DNA of 64,000 nucleotides from Cryptomeria japonica (taxonomy: Eukaryota > Streptophyta > Pinopsida > Cupressales > Cupressaceae). The translations under genes were made by a program, and so were the position numbers. Location of the stretch: the NCBI RefSeq assembly GCF_030272615.1, contig NC_081415.1:512457034-512521033 (forward strand). The letters are read 5' to 3'. Within the stretch, counting starts at the first letter, position 1; each line of letters starts with the position of its first letter. The notes beneath the pieces are model-generated. The model made no database searches. It worked only from the letters and a program-made list of their open reading frames with translations, and was not told where the DNA came from. Positions 46,396 through 57,540 of the stretch are shown one piece after another.

Positions 46396-47745
46396 TGAGC
46401 ATCAAGCCATGGTTATCGAATCTTCAGGTATAATCAAAGGTAACAATGTATCTATTTTGTTTGATTCAGGAGCTACTGACTCCTTTATATCTCCATTGGT
46501 TGTGGAGCATTGCGGGCTAGTGGCAACTAGACAGGGTGTCAGTTGGGAAGTGGAATTAGCTTCAGGAGATAGAGTGTTAGTGGAATCAGAGGTTAGGGCA
46601 TGTCAGCTGCAGATTGGCAAGACCACCACTTTAGTAGACCTTAGAGTGACTCCACTTGGATCTTACGGAATTGTACTTGGCATGGATTGGCTTTATGCCC
46701 ACAGAGCTAAGATGGATTGCCGCCTGAAAAAGATCGAGTGTGAGGATGATCATGGTTCGCCCATAGTTATTACCGGAATTCAGAGGCCCGTGTCTCTTCG
46801 TATGATCTCCGCAATGCAGCTTAAGCGGAGCATGCAGAAGGGATGTCAGCTTTTTGCTATCACTATCAATGACAGAGGAGAAGAGGAAGAAAAAGAAACA
46901 TCACTCAATGACCATCCTATCCTTAAGGGATATTCAGATGTATTTCCTTCAGAGTTGCCGGGAATGCCTCCCCGTAGAGAGATTGATTTTCATATAGACC
47001 TAGTACCAGGAGCCGAGTCAGTTTCCAGAGCACCTTATAGGATGACCACAAATGAGTTAAATGAACTTTAAATTCAGCTTGAGGAACTCCTTGAGAAGGG
47101 TCATATTCGTCCTAGTGTATCCCCTTGGGGTGCACTAGTCATCTTCATTAAGAAGAAGGATGGATCTCTCCGATTATATATGGATTATCGGCAGCTAAAT
47201 AAAGTAACCATTAAGAACCGATATCCTTTGCCCAGAATTGATGATTTATTCGACCAGCTTCAGGGTGCCAAAGTCTTTTCCAAAATAGCTCTGAAGTCGG
47301 GATACCATCAGTTGAGAATAGTGGAAAGTGATATCCACAAGACCACATTTCACACTAGATATGGTCACTATGAGTTTATCGTAGTCCCGTTCGGACTTAT
47401 GAATGCACCAGTAGTCTTTATGAGCCTCATGAATGGGGTGTTCCATACCTTTCTGGATCGTTTTGTTGTTGTGTTCCTCGATGATATACTGATATATTCT
47501 CGGAATGAGAAGGAGCATGAGGAGCACCTAAAACAAGTATTGCAGTGTTTGCAGGATAATCAGTTGTTTGGCAGCCTATCGAAGTGTGCTTTCTTTCAGT
47601 CTGAGGTTAAGTACCTTGGGCACGTTATTTCCGGTGATGGGATCTCAGTTGACCCATCAAAGATTAGGGCTATTATGGATTGGCCAGCACCTACTATTAT
47701 GACAAAGGTTAGGAGTTTCATGGGCTTAGCAGGGTATTACTGATG
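46396..47745 (+). pseudogene. Gypsy-C protease and reverse transcriptase
   Basis: The protease has the intact motif SILFDSGATDSFISPLVVEH near 46456-46515. RT begins after LKGYSDVFPSELPGMPPRRE and shows [20 protein letters not shown] near 47180. The polymerase motif A reads [16 protein letters not shown], so the catalytic Asp of SKIDL is Ala. The second motif is intact as [11 protein letters not shown] near 47468-47500. The thumb shows [20 protein letters not shown] and [11 protein letters not shown]. Stops are TAA at 47069 (Gln expected) and TGA at 47741 (Arg expected). The frame does not shift between here and the end of pol. Confidence 0.93.
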
Positions 47746-48385
47746 TTTTGTCGAAGGTTTCTCTAGGGTCGCACACCCTATTACTTCTCTTCAGTGTAAA
47801 GGGAAGAAATTTGAGTGGACAGAGAAGTGCGAGAAGGCCTTTCAGGAACTCAAGCAGGCACTTACTAGTGCTCCTATCCTTGCTGTACCAGATCCTACAG
47901 CTAACTTCATGGTTTGTATAGATGCTTCTCTAGAGGGTTTAGGGCCAGTTCTTATGCAGGGTGGTAGGGCCATAGCTTTCGAGTCTAGGAAACTTAAGAC
48001 TCATGAACTTAATTATCCCACTCACGACCTTGAGCTCGTAGCAGTAGTGCATGCACTTGTGAGGTGGAGACACTTCCTTTTAGGACATCACTTCGAGTTG
48101 CATTCAGATCATCAGAGTCTTCAGTACATCTTCACTCAGCCAAACCTTAATGCACGTCAGAGGAGATGGATGGAGTTCTTGTGCGAATATGATTTTGACG
48201 TCCACTACATCAAGGGAAAGGAAAATGTAGTTGCAGATGCCTTGAGTAGGAGATGTCACGAGGTTTGCACCATATCCATGGGCATAGATTTGAGAGATTG
48301 TATACTATAGCTCTTGCCAGAGGATGGATGGTATGCAGAGGTTTGTCAGGTAATACGATCTTAGGTTACTCTAAAAGGGAAATAT
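47746..48385 (+). pseudogene. Gypsy-C RNase H
   Basis: Same frame as RT. It shows [40 protein letters not shown] (first Asp), [20 protein letters not shown] (Glu), [20 protein letters not shown] (Asp) and [13 protein letters not shown] (last Asp). All four metal ligands are visible. TAG stops follow at 48308 and 48362. RNase H removes the RNA template from the RNA-DNA hybrid during cDNA synthesis. Confidence 0.92.
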
Positions 48386-49756
48386 GTGGATTATTCTTTG
48401 GAGTCTAATGGACTATTACGCCACAGAGGGTGCATTTATGTACCTTCCTCCAGAGGTTTGCAAGAGTTTATTGTCACAGAGGCTCATAGAGCTCCTTATG
48501 CAACGCATCCCAGGGTTAAGAAGTTGCATGCTGACTTGAGGCAGTTGTATCATTGGCCGGGAATGCGGCAGCTCATTGCTGAGATAGTAGCTTGATGCCT
48601 CGAGTGTTAGAGGGTAAAAGCAGAGCACCGCCATCCAGGTGGGTTGCTACAGTCTCATGCTATACCAGAGTGGAAGTGGGATACTATATCCATGGATTTC
48701 ATCATTGGTCTTCCTATGTCTTCTCGTCGCCATGATGCTATCTTGGGGACAGTTGACAAGTTGACCAAAGTAGCTCACTTTTCACCAGTTCGTACCACAT
48801 TCATAGCTCTAGCAGTAGCACAGGTGTTCTTGCGAGACATTGTTAGACTTCATGGCGTGCCCCACAAGATTATTTTTGACAGGGATTCTCTTTTCACTTC
48901 TTCCTTTTGGAAGTCATTGCAGGCAGCTATGGGCACTAAGCTCAATTTCAGTACAGCCTATCACCTGGAGACTGATGGTTAGACAGAGAGGGTCAATTAG
49001 GTGTTAGAGGATATGCTTCGCATGTACGTCATGGATCATCAGACCTGGTGGGAGGAGTATCTTCCCTTAGTGGATTTTGCCTATAACAATGGGCATCATA
49101 CTTCTTTGGGGATGCCACCCTATCAGGCATTATACGGCAGGCCTTGCAGGATGCCCTTTAGTTGAGACCGCATATAGGATAGAGTTGCTATTGGTCCTGA
49201 GTTAGGTTGGGATATGGAATAGCAGGTGGATTTGATTAGGCAGCGTCTCAGAGAGGCTCAGGATAGACAGAAGAAATATGCTGATGCAAAGAGGATAGAT
49301 CGTAGCTACTTGGTTGGAGACAGAGTTTTCTTGAGAGTGCGACCACATAAGAGTCCAATCCATTATGGAAAGGGTACTAAGCTCGCACCTCGCTTTGTAG
49401 GACCTTTTGACATTCTTGAGAGGATAGGCCCAGTTGCCTACCATTTAGCATTGCCACCTAGCCTATCACGCATCCACGATGTGTTTCATGTTTCAATTTT
49501 GAGAAAATATATCTATGATGAGTCTCACATTTTAGATTGGGATGCCTTGCAGGTGGAGTCGGACGGGCAGCTAGCTTTGGAGCCCATTCGCATTTTGGCA
49601 AGCTGGACATTGGCCCTTCGAGGTCGAGAGCTGGACCAGGTTAGGGTCTAGTGGGATTGCTATGATGAGGTTACGACTTCATGGGAGGACGCAGCACGTA
49701 TGAGATCAGAGTACCCCCACCTCTTTGATGAACTCCAGGAGGAAGTTCATGCCTAG
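48386..49756 (+). pseudogene. Gypsy-C integrase with C-terminal chromodomain-like block
   Basis: The HHCC finger is HRAPYATHPRVKKLHADLRQ then CLEC, with a TGA and a TAG in it. The core shows SMDFIIGLPMSSRRHDAIL, IIFDRDSLFTSSFWKSL and, after a TAG at 48980, the TERVN Glu region. The DNA-binding C-terminus shows VGDRVFLRVRPHKSPI, KLAPRFVGPFDILERIG and RIHDVFHVSILRKYI. The last 80 codons (EPIRILASWTLALRGRELDQ, then WDCYDEVTTSWEDAARMRSE and YPHLF) match a chromodomain of the Tekay/Del kind. The stop at 49754-49756 overlaps the start of the PPT. Stops at 48593, 48608, 48980, 48998, 49163, 49175, 49220 and 49649 break it; no shift is seen. Confidence 0.92.
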
Positions 49757-49766
49757 AGGGGGAGGA
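49755..49766 (+). other. Gypsy-C polypurine tract
   Basis: AGAGGGGGAGGA directly precedes the 3' LTR start TGTGAGGCC. Confidence 0.9.
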
Positions 49767-52252
49767 TGTGAGGCCTCACCTCAACTCAGTCAGACATTCA
49801 GTGGATTTTATATTTAGACTATTATGGAAACTTTATTTTGATGCATTTTGAGACTTAGAACTTACATGATTTCAGGATTTGGATAACATTGCTATGATTA
49901 GATGATTTTACTTATATGCTTTATGTGATAGAACACTACATGATTGTTAGATAAGATGATATTGCAATGATAGTTGTCATTATTGAATTTGCAGGACTTT
50001 ACTATGAATATAGTACTATGATGTATGGTTAAGTTTATGTGAATTGGGATGAAATTGTTTATGAGAATTTTTCTTGATAAAAGATGTATTTAATCTGTGC
50101 AGATGAAAATTGTATGCAAGTGATGATGTGTATTGTATTCCTTTGAATTATATTATATGTGGATATTTGAAAGTACTAATGTGTAAATTGAGATGCGCAG
50201 GGAATTTACCATGTGACCATGGAAAATTACGGAGAACCAAACCTAGACTTATGTATGTTCGTAAGCCAGGGTTTTTCTATTTGGAGAGACAACACCCCGT
50301 TTGTGTTGTATTTTATTCGTAACAGTATATGCTGCATGAGTGTTAAGTGTTATTTAAATTTAATGTGTACAAACCACAAGAGACAATTTCATATTTTATT
50401 TTGTAAAAGTGTTTTAATTGTGTCACTTGACACATGTGTGGATTTAAATTTAAATGTTTTATTTTGTCTCTTGGTGGGAAAGTGTTTAATTATAGCTTTT
50501 CTTAAATAATATAATGTGTTGTCATAAATTCTTTGGGAATATAATCTTTGGAGTGGTCAACATATGTTTGACCCGAAAATAAACTTCAGAGGGGTTTAAA
50601 ATGGGTTAAATGAACACCTAGGGGTAGTTTAATAGGGTTTCCTAAAGCCCATAAGGTATACCTAGGGGTTAGGGGTAATTTTAGGCAAGTTTCTACTTTT
50701 TAACGATCTTTTTAACGCTTTAAAAATTGGTTTTTTTGAGTTGTGCGAAAATTGAAAATTAGAAGTTTAAATCTAATTGAGATTTTTCCTTTGGAATGAG
50801 AGTCTTTTTGCATTCTGCTTTTCTTTCCTTTTTGGTTTTTTGAAACTTGAGAGAACTCAGAGAATGACTTCTTAAGCAAGATTTTTGGGAATTGGAGGGT
50901 AATCACCCACTCTCCATTTTTGGAGACAAGAGAAATTTTGAAAGAAAATAATAGTTTTGGAATAGAAAAAAAAAAAATTGACTAAGGGTAGAAGAAAGAA
51001 GATTCGTGGATTGGGCAGCTCTTCCTCAAATTCAAAACTACCATTGGGCAGATTAAGGTTGGTTTGATCATTCTTTAAAATGGTTATTTTCTTGCATGTG
51101 TTTGAGTGTATGATTTGGTGAAAGAAATCTGTGTTTTTTTGTATGTCTTGATTAGAATTTCATTTGAAAATCTTGCATTATGCTTTGTTGTGTTTTGGGA
51201 GTTTTCTCAAGACCTCTTACTCTTGGGAGAGAAGAGGATCTTGTGGGTGGTAGCAGTGACAACCCTCGAGTGAGAGACTCTCGTTTGAGAGCGATCACAA
51301 GGGATCTTTGTGTGACCCTTGCTGCATGGCCTGTTTGTGCAATGGGGGTCATAAGGAGGGATATAAGGCTAGAATGCCTTTGGGGGGCATAAGGAATAAG
51401 GGGTTGAGGTTCTTGATATATTTATTGTGCCATGAGGTGGCTACTTGTTTATTTCATACTTGCAGTTCTCCTCAGGTTATTGGTCCACTACCACCCTTGA
51501 AAAAAAGGGCACCACCAAAGTGTGGTGCTGTGAAGCCAAGTTGGGAGTGTGTCTGAAAATCTATATGTACTTTGCCTTCTATGTGTTTGCCTGTTTGTTA
51601 CCCGTCTAGGAATTGGTTCTCCGAGCTCAGGGGTGGCTACCAGTTAGCCTAGGCTGGGAGGTGAGCACTCCGTGGTCATTTTGTGATTTATTATGCAGGA
51701 AAGTTAGGAGAAGAGAATAGGAAAAGTGGAAAGATGCAGAAGATTATTGTTGAAGATACTTAAATCTATATGTAGATATTTGTTTAAATTTGTTAGTAGA
51801 AATTTACCTCATTCGTTGAATGAGAGGCAAGTTGTAATTTTGAAATAGGACATGTGATTTAATATTGTAGTTACATAAAGAAACATCTTGTAATATTTGC
51901 AGAATATTGAAAGAGTTGTAAAAAGCCAGATATGTTTTTATTTTTATTTGAAAAGTAAAGGGATTGCTTTGATTTGCATGCAAAAGCTTCTTTTGTAATA
52001 TAAAAAAAAATCAGTTTTATTTAAATCTGAGTTCTTCTTTTTAGCTGAGAATTTATCTTCATTTTAATTGCAGAAAAATCATGATTTGTATTTGCTGTTA
52101 ACAAGTAAATAAATTAGTTGTTTTATTAATTGTGAAATCAATGAAGGTATAGGAAAGTATATTGTAATTCTAAATAGTATTTCCTAAATTGTATTTCTAA
52201 ATTGTATTTCAAAATAGTGTTGATAACTATAAAAATATGTATATATATAAAA

Positions 52253-52306
<54 letters not shown>

Positions 52307-52990
52307 GTATATATATATACATTTATATGTGTGCATGTAATTTGATTTTACACAATGTTATTCCTTTGTTAATTTGTTTAAAAATTTGCATGTAAATCTT
52401 ATTGAAAAAAATATATATATATATTTTCACACTTATAATTTTTATATTTATAAATTTATATAAATATAAATATAAATATATATATATATTTATATTAATA
52501 TTTATATAAAATATATTTTAAAAAAAAATAATTAAAAAAAAAAAAGGGCTTTTGGTTGCTCGCGGACTCACTGTGTGTGCACACAGTGTGGGCCGCGCGG
52601 CTCCCACTGTGTGAACACACAGTGTGGGCCGCTTCGGCTCCCACTGTGTGGACACACAGTGGTGAGAGCCGCCAGCGGCTCCCACTGTGTGGACACACAG
52701 TGGTGTCGCGCCGCCACTGTGTGTTCACACAGTGGCGCCCGTCCCCGTAGCCCTTCTTCGAACCTGCATCAAAAAAATGGCCGCTGCCGTTGTTCGGCCC
52801 TATAAAAAAAATAAGAGATAAAAAAAAAAAGGGTTAAACCCTAGCCCGGGTAAGGCTGGGGTGATAAATTATAATAACCAGTTTAGTTGATTTGGTTTTA
52901 GAATCATTTTATATAAAATAAAAATCCCTAATTAGGGTTGGAAAAATATTGACTATTATATTGGAATGTTATTATTGTTTTAAAGGATTA

Positions 52991-53027
<37 letters not shown>

Positions 53028-53532
53028 AATATATATATACTGGTTGTATTTTTGGAGTAAATATTAAATAGAGAATTGAATATTTAATTACTTTCGTATG
53101 ATTACTAATAGGAAGAAAAAGAAAGAGATATATATAAATTTAGGAAAAGGCCTAATCTTATAATTTTAAATGTACTTAATGTGTTAAATGCTTAATATTG
53201 CCCTAGTTAATTTTATTAAAACATTAAAATTTAAAAAATGGATGTTTAGACTATATAGTCATATTGGAGATTGAAGTAATCTTCCTTTCCTAATTTCCTT
53301 ATCGTGATTGATTTAATAAAAATTTAATGACTAGGTATCTCATGGAGATAAGATTAGACCAGTTAGATTTCCGCAAATAAAATTAAACATTAATCGATGC
53401 TTGATTCGTTTCAGAATTAGCTCGAATATAGTTTTGGCAAGTGCTTTAACGCTTGTCGTGTGAGCGAACTTGTGAATTAATTAGTATTTAAAAAAAAAAA
53501 TCGTTCCGTTTTTGCCCTAAATTTTGGGCATG

Positions 53533-53535
<3 letters not shown>
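49767..53535 (+). repeat. Gypsy-C 3' LTR
   Basis: 3769 bp, matching 40861-44819. It is shorter mainly in the AT microsatellite at 52225-52325 and by one palindrome unit. A TATA box lies at 52799-52809. Confidence 0.93.
52569..52734. repeat. Array of five 20-bp palindromes in the 3' LTR
   Basis: Units start at 52569, 52605, 52642, 52683 and 52715. All five keep the arms CACTGTGTG and CACACAGTG, so they are more regular than the units in the 5' LTR. Confidence 0.92.

Positions 53536-53567
<32 letters not shown>
53536..53567. repeat. GT microsatellite, right part
   Basis: About 16 units continue the repeat that ends at 40860. Confidence 0.95.
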
Positions 53568-53568
<1 letters not shown>

Positions 53569-53955
53569 CATTGGGGGGACAAATTTTAAGGGGACAATAC
53601 ATATGTAAATACATTAGAATGGAGAAAGGAGTATTCAAAATTTACAATACAAACGGATGTAATATATTATCACATGAATAAAAAAAAAATACTATCACTA
53701 TTTCTTATTCTTTATTGTGTTGTAACCAAAACTTCTATTCAAATCTGTTCTCTATTATAACCATTTGAAGCAAGTGGTTGTTACCCTAAAGTCTTGTGTG
53801 AAGATTTTATATTATAATTGTAAGTTAGAAAAATATAGAGTGCATCTCAGACAAAAGGTGGCTATTTGCATTTTATTTCAATTGGTCTTTCTGTGAAAGT
53901 TAAATTCGATCAGGCTAACTATAATTGAAGATATTTAATTGTAACATTGAGGGTT
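53568..53955. other. Spacer, no gene seen
   Basis: No open frame, LTR end or repeat that I can name. It is the left flank of Copia-2 and would join 62854 before that insertion. Confidence 0.6.
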
Positions 53956-53960
53956 GGGTA

Positions 53961-55007
53961 TGTTAGGTCCTGGAGATAACTAAGAGGGGGGGAGGGGGGG
54001 TGAATCAGTTGTCTAATAAATTCAAACCAAAACAACTTAACCAACTTTAATGCCTATTAATACTAGTAAACCAGTCTTTTATGCCGGTAGACAGTTTTAT
54101 CAGTTAATTGCAATACCAGTAAAGATTAATGCATGAAACAGAAAGAAAATAACATGCACAACACATAACTCCAATATTTGTATGTGGAAACCCTGTAAGG
54201 GGAAAAACCACGATGGGAAACCTTACCCACAATCAGATGATACTACTGTAGATAGTATGTGTATACAAATGGGGTCTGCACATGTAGAAAAGCCAAGCGC
54301 CTAGAGCTCACTGCTCAAACACAAATAGGAGTCATACTGACTACAATTGGATGGTTAAATCCAATAAGAATGTACTACTCAAATTAGCATCTTTCTATGC
54401 TGGATTCAGTACCGGTGTAGTTCTGATTGTCTTCACAAAAACCCTCCTTTAATCTTCAAATGATGTCTGCGTGTATAGCTCTTCTTATTCTCATGTATAC
54501 CTTCTCACAATTCCTTCTTCACATTCCACATCCGATCTTACAAATAAGATCTTACATTTATATCATAACCTAAGACCAATTTTAGTAGGTCGACTCTAAA
54601 GGATATTACAATAAAAAAAATTTACAAATAAAATAGTATCCGATGCAATAACCAATTCAACATGTCGGCTTGATGCATTTACAACAATAATAAAACATCT
54701 CCATAGCATGTTGTGTTGATCTGGAAAAGATAAACTTGCCCATGCATAACCTGGACCTATTTGCCGGTAACAACAAATATGCTAATGAGAAAATCTCTCA
54801 GACAAGGTGTCCAAACGATGTCTTTGACATAACCAGGTGTTTTCCATGCCATTCCAAGTGTCAATGAACATCATATCCTGCCAGTGTACCAGATACTGGT
54901 GACTGTGCATAAGTCACTTGGTTGCCGGTGAACATTGCCAATTCTCCAAAGTCCCAGAGTTTAGTAGGTGTTGACATCAATGAAAAAACCATACCAAAAT
55001 ACCAGCA
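53961..55007 (-). repeat. Copia-2 3' LTR
   Basis: 1047 bp. On the minus strand it starts TGCTGGTATTTTGG and ends CCTAACA. It contains the conserved block that reads GGGGAAAAACCACGATGGG on the plus strand near 54199. Confidence 0.9.
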
Positions 55008-55290
55008 ATCTCCCCCTTTGGCATTGATGGCAACACAAGATGGAAAAACCATCAAAGTGCCAAAATAGAAATGCAAAATACCAAGAACCAACAATCTCAA
55101 AGAGAGATCATAACCAGAGATCAAAATACAGATACAGAGAGTAATTAGTCTAAATCAAATGAATAATCTCTCCCCAAGAGATAATGTGTTTTTCCATATC
55201 AATCTCTCCCCCTTTGACATCAAATTCCAAACCATAAAATACCAACCAATTCAGTATACCAACTACTCCCCCTGAGAAGTAGCTTCCCCA
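55008..55290 (-). other. Copia-2 polypurine tracts
   Basis: On the minus strand CCAAAGGGGGAGAT (55008-55021) abuts the LTR. A second tract, CAAAGGGGGAGAGATTG, lies near 55200-55217 and a third, CAGGGGGAGTAGTTG, near 55262-55276. The order and spacing resemble the series in Copia-1. Confidence 0.75.
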
Positions 55291-55870
55291 TCAAGCCCAG
55301 AATAAAAGATTTCTCTGTTGATTCTGTTGGTTGATGAAAAACATCAATTGTATAAGTCTCTACCGGTGGGGGTATGACCCCAAGCTGTTCTCTGAGATAT
55401 TCAAAGGTCTCCTTAGGCAGAGGTTTAGTGAAAATATCTGCAATATGCTCTTTAGTATTCACATAAACTAATTTTACTTCTTTTTGCTTCAACATTCTCT
55501 TTTAGAAAATTCAGTTTAATAGAGACATGTTTAGTTTTAGAATGTAATATCGGGTTCTTAGATATATCAATTGCTACAATATTATCATAATAGATAGTTA
55601 TGGGTTCTTTGCATTTAACCTTTATGTCCTTCAACATTTTCTTAAGTCATAGTACCTGTGTACAGTTAGTTGCTACTACAACATATTTTGATTCTGCTGT
55701 TGATAAAGATGTACAACTTTGTTTCTTATTCAACCAAGAAATTAATCTATTTCCAAGAAAAAATGCTCCGTCGGTGGTGCTTTTTCTATCATCCACATCT
55801 CCTACCCAATTTGCATCTATGTATGCATATAATTCAAAGTTTTCATCTCTAGGATACCATAAGCAAAGAT
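55291..55870 (-). pseudogene. Copia-2 RNase H
   Basis: The minus strand reads the copia RNase H: AYIDANWVGDVDDRKST region, SCTSLSTAESKYVVVATNCT near 55665-55725, then YYDNIVAIDISKNPILHSKT and KHVSIKLNFLKENVEA down to about 55490. After a frame change VKLVYVNTKEHIADIFTKPL leads to the polyprotein end near 55330-55380. At least two shifts (near 55490 and 55640) and a TAA where Trp or Leu is expected after TQVL are seen. Copia-1 has the same gene at 8640-9080. Confidence 0.82.
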
Positions 55871-55883
55871 TTGTAGTGCCTTG

Positions 55884-56383
55884 TCAGTACCAGAAAATCC
55901 TTTTTACTGTTGATTCATGATTTTCTCTAGGATTACTCTGAAATCTTGAAACAATACATAGTGCATTCATAATATCAGGTCTATTTTGTGTCAAATACAG
56001 TAAACCTCCTATCATAGATTTGTACCTAGTTGGATTAACAGGTGTAGATTCATCTCTTAGTGATAATTTGTCATTTGTAGTCATAGGTGTGCTTACCGGT
56101 TTAAAGTTGTTGTCAGCATTTCCTTTAGAAAATCCAATCTTGCATACAAGCTCTTGGAGCTTGCTTCAACCCATACAAAGCTTTCCTTAACCTGCAAACC
56201 ATATCTTTGTTATCTGTCAAAGAGAATCCATCAGGTTGTACAATGTAAACTTCTTCTTCAAGATCTCCATTCAGAAGTGCACATTTAATATCGATTTGAT
56301 ATACTTTGTTGTTCTTGTGTGCTGCAAAAGCCAAGAATAATCTGACTGCCTCAATTCTAGCTACCAGTGCAAAGGTTTCATTA
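55884..56383 (-). pseudogene. Copia-2 RT, C-terminal part with a deletion of the catalytic box
   Basis: From the right: NETFALVARIEAVRLFLAF, then YQIDIKCALLNGDLEEEVYI (motif A Asp present), MVCRLRKALYGLKQAPRAC and then DWIF. The text then runs into a segment equivalent to VSTPMTTNDKLS, followed by NPTRYKSMIGGLLYLTQNRP at 55884-56084. In Copia-1 these two points are separated by the whole FVDD region (about 8090-8400), so here roughly 300 bp including the second catalytic motif is gone. The enzyme could not work even without Element E. Confidence 0.85.
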
Positions 56384-56413
56384 TAATCTATAGACACCAA
56401 AAATTGTCCAGTC

Positions 56414-56647
56414 TAATTAAATAAATATTTTATTTATTTAATTATCTAAGCCTATTTCTTCTATTAATTAAATAAATCTTTATTTATTTAATTAATTCAT
56501 TTATCCTCTTCTAGCCTTATTTCTCATTTAAATAAATACATTTATTTATTTAAATTATCCTTTTCCCTAAATTAAATAAATATTTTTATTTATTTAATTA
56601 TCCCACTTCTTCTATTAATTAAATAATTCTTTATTTGTTTAATTAAT
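56414..56647. repeat. Five A/T-rich inverted repeats in the Element E LTR
   Basis: Units at 56414-56444, 56463-56496, 56526-56555, 56570-56599 and 56614-56647. Each is AATTAAATAAAT, a short loop, then ATTTATTTAATT, spaced 44-63 bp apart. Confidence 0.9.
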
Positions 56648-56805
56648 TCATTAACCTTTTCTACTCTTGACACATGTCATTCATCTCTTAATTCACACAC
56701 TACCTACCCCTTTCATTATTTTATTATTTCTTTTACCTACCCTCTAATCATAGCTGACCTCCTTTTACACCTCTCAATCTTATCCCTCCATTTCTTATAG
56801 TGTCT

Positions 56806-56818
56806 TCTATATAAGGAG
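56806..56818 (+). promoter_or_regulatory. Probable TATA box of Element E LTR
   Basis: TCTATATAAGGAG, in a classical plant context, about 350 bp before the LTR end. Confidence 0.6.
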
Positions 56819-57174
56819 ATGCTTCCCTCATTATCAAACCCTAATCGTTCTATGCATTCTAATCATTTTTATGTAATTGATTTCACTACGATCCTACTTG
56901 CAACCACATTTCGTTCTTTGTTGAGCTCTTGTGCACATAAAATCTAATAGCAAATATATCAAGCAAGATCAATGGAGATAGGAAGAATGGAGATCAAAAC
57001 CCTATTGGACATGTGATGGTATAATCTTTGTGATTTCGTTTGATTTGCATTGTCTTAGGTAATCTTCATATGTTATGGTGGATCTTTCTTGTTGTTAGGC
57101 TAGGGTTTTGTGGTCGAATTCATTTAGCCTTTCAATATTGTTATTATTGCTATCCATTTTCACCATATACATTT

Positions 57175-57192
57175 TGGCATGCCCGGTGGGAC
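57175..57192 (+). other. Element E primer-binding site
   Basis: TGGCATGCCCGGTGGGAC starts three bases after the LTR. It is nearly the same as the Gypsy-A site at 1068 and unlike that of Element D. Confidence 0.7.
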
Positions 57193-57317
57193 CCTTGTCC
57201 CTTTTGCATTTAACATCCTTGTTGCAGATTTTGTATTTTGAAGTTGCAGATCTAACGTTTTCGGCAACATTTTGATATTCCCACGTCTGCACACTTTCGG
57301 ATCATGTTTTTGTTTTT

Positions 57318-57540
57318 TGGGCGCATCTGCGACATCTAGAATCGCGTCTGTTTTACTGGAAATATTTTATTTTGTAGGTTCCGGGAAAGTGCGTTTGTGT
57401 TATTTAGTCACATCTGCGGTGTTTTTAGCCACGTCTGTGACCAAGGGTCGCATATGTGTTCTGTAGTCGTGTCTGTGCATCACATAACTACATCTGTGTC
57501 ATGAAGGCTTGTCTATGTTGAGGGTAATCACGTCTGTGTT
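57318..57540 (+). repeat. Leader repeat array of Element E
   Basis: About ten degenerate units with the core CACGTCTGTG or CACATCTGTG (for example near 57409, 57431, 57487 and 57527), 17-40 bp apart. It lies about 130-350 bp after the PBS. Confidence 0.7.

Larger units (their letters stand above)
40861..53535 (+). mobile_element. Gypsy-C: chromodomain Ty3/gypsy element with 4-kb LTRs
   Basis: LTRs at 40861-44819 and 49767-53535 both begin TGTGAGGCCTCACC and end GGGCATGACA. Flanks are TGTGT on both sides (40856-40860; 53536-53540), within a GT repeat. The LTRs look nearly identical apart from AT-repeat length and one palindrome unit. The interior is gag-pol with a C-terminal chromodomain-like block. 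The long LTRs and this domain order fit the Tekay/Del kind of chromovirus; that placement is an inference. Confidence 0.93.
56389..57171 (+). repeat. Element E 5' LTR
   Basis: 783 bp, with five A/T palindromes near its start and a TATA box (TCTATATAAGGAG near 56806-56818). Its last 120 bp recur at 58771-58893. Confidence 0.85.

Noticed and set aside
46343-46400. Programmed gag-pol frameshift in Gypsy-C
   Set aside because: No slippery heptamer is evident. The zinc knuckle and protease link suggests a single indel in a decayed copy, as chromoviruses of this kind usually have one gag-pol frame.
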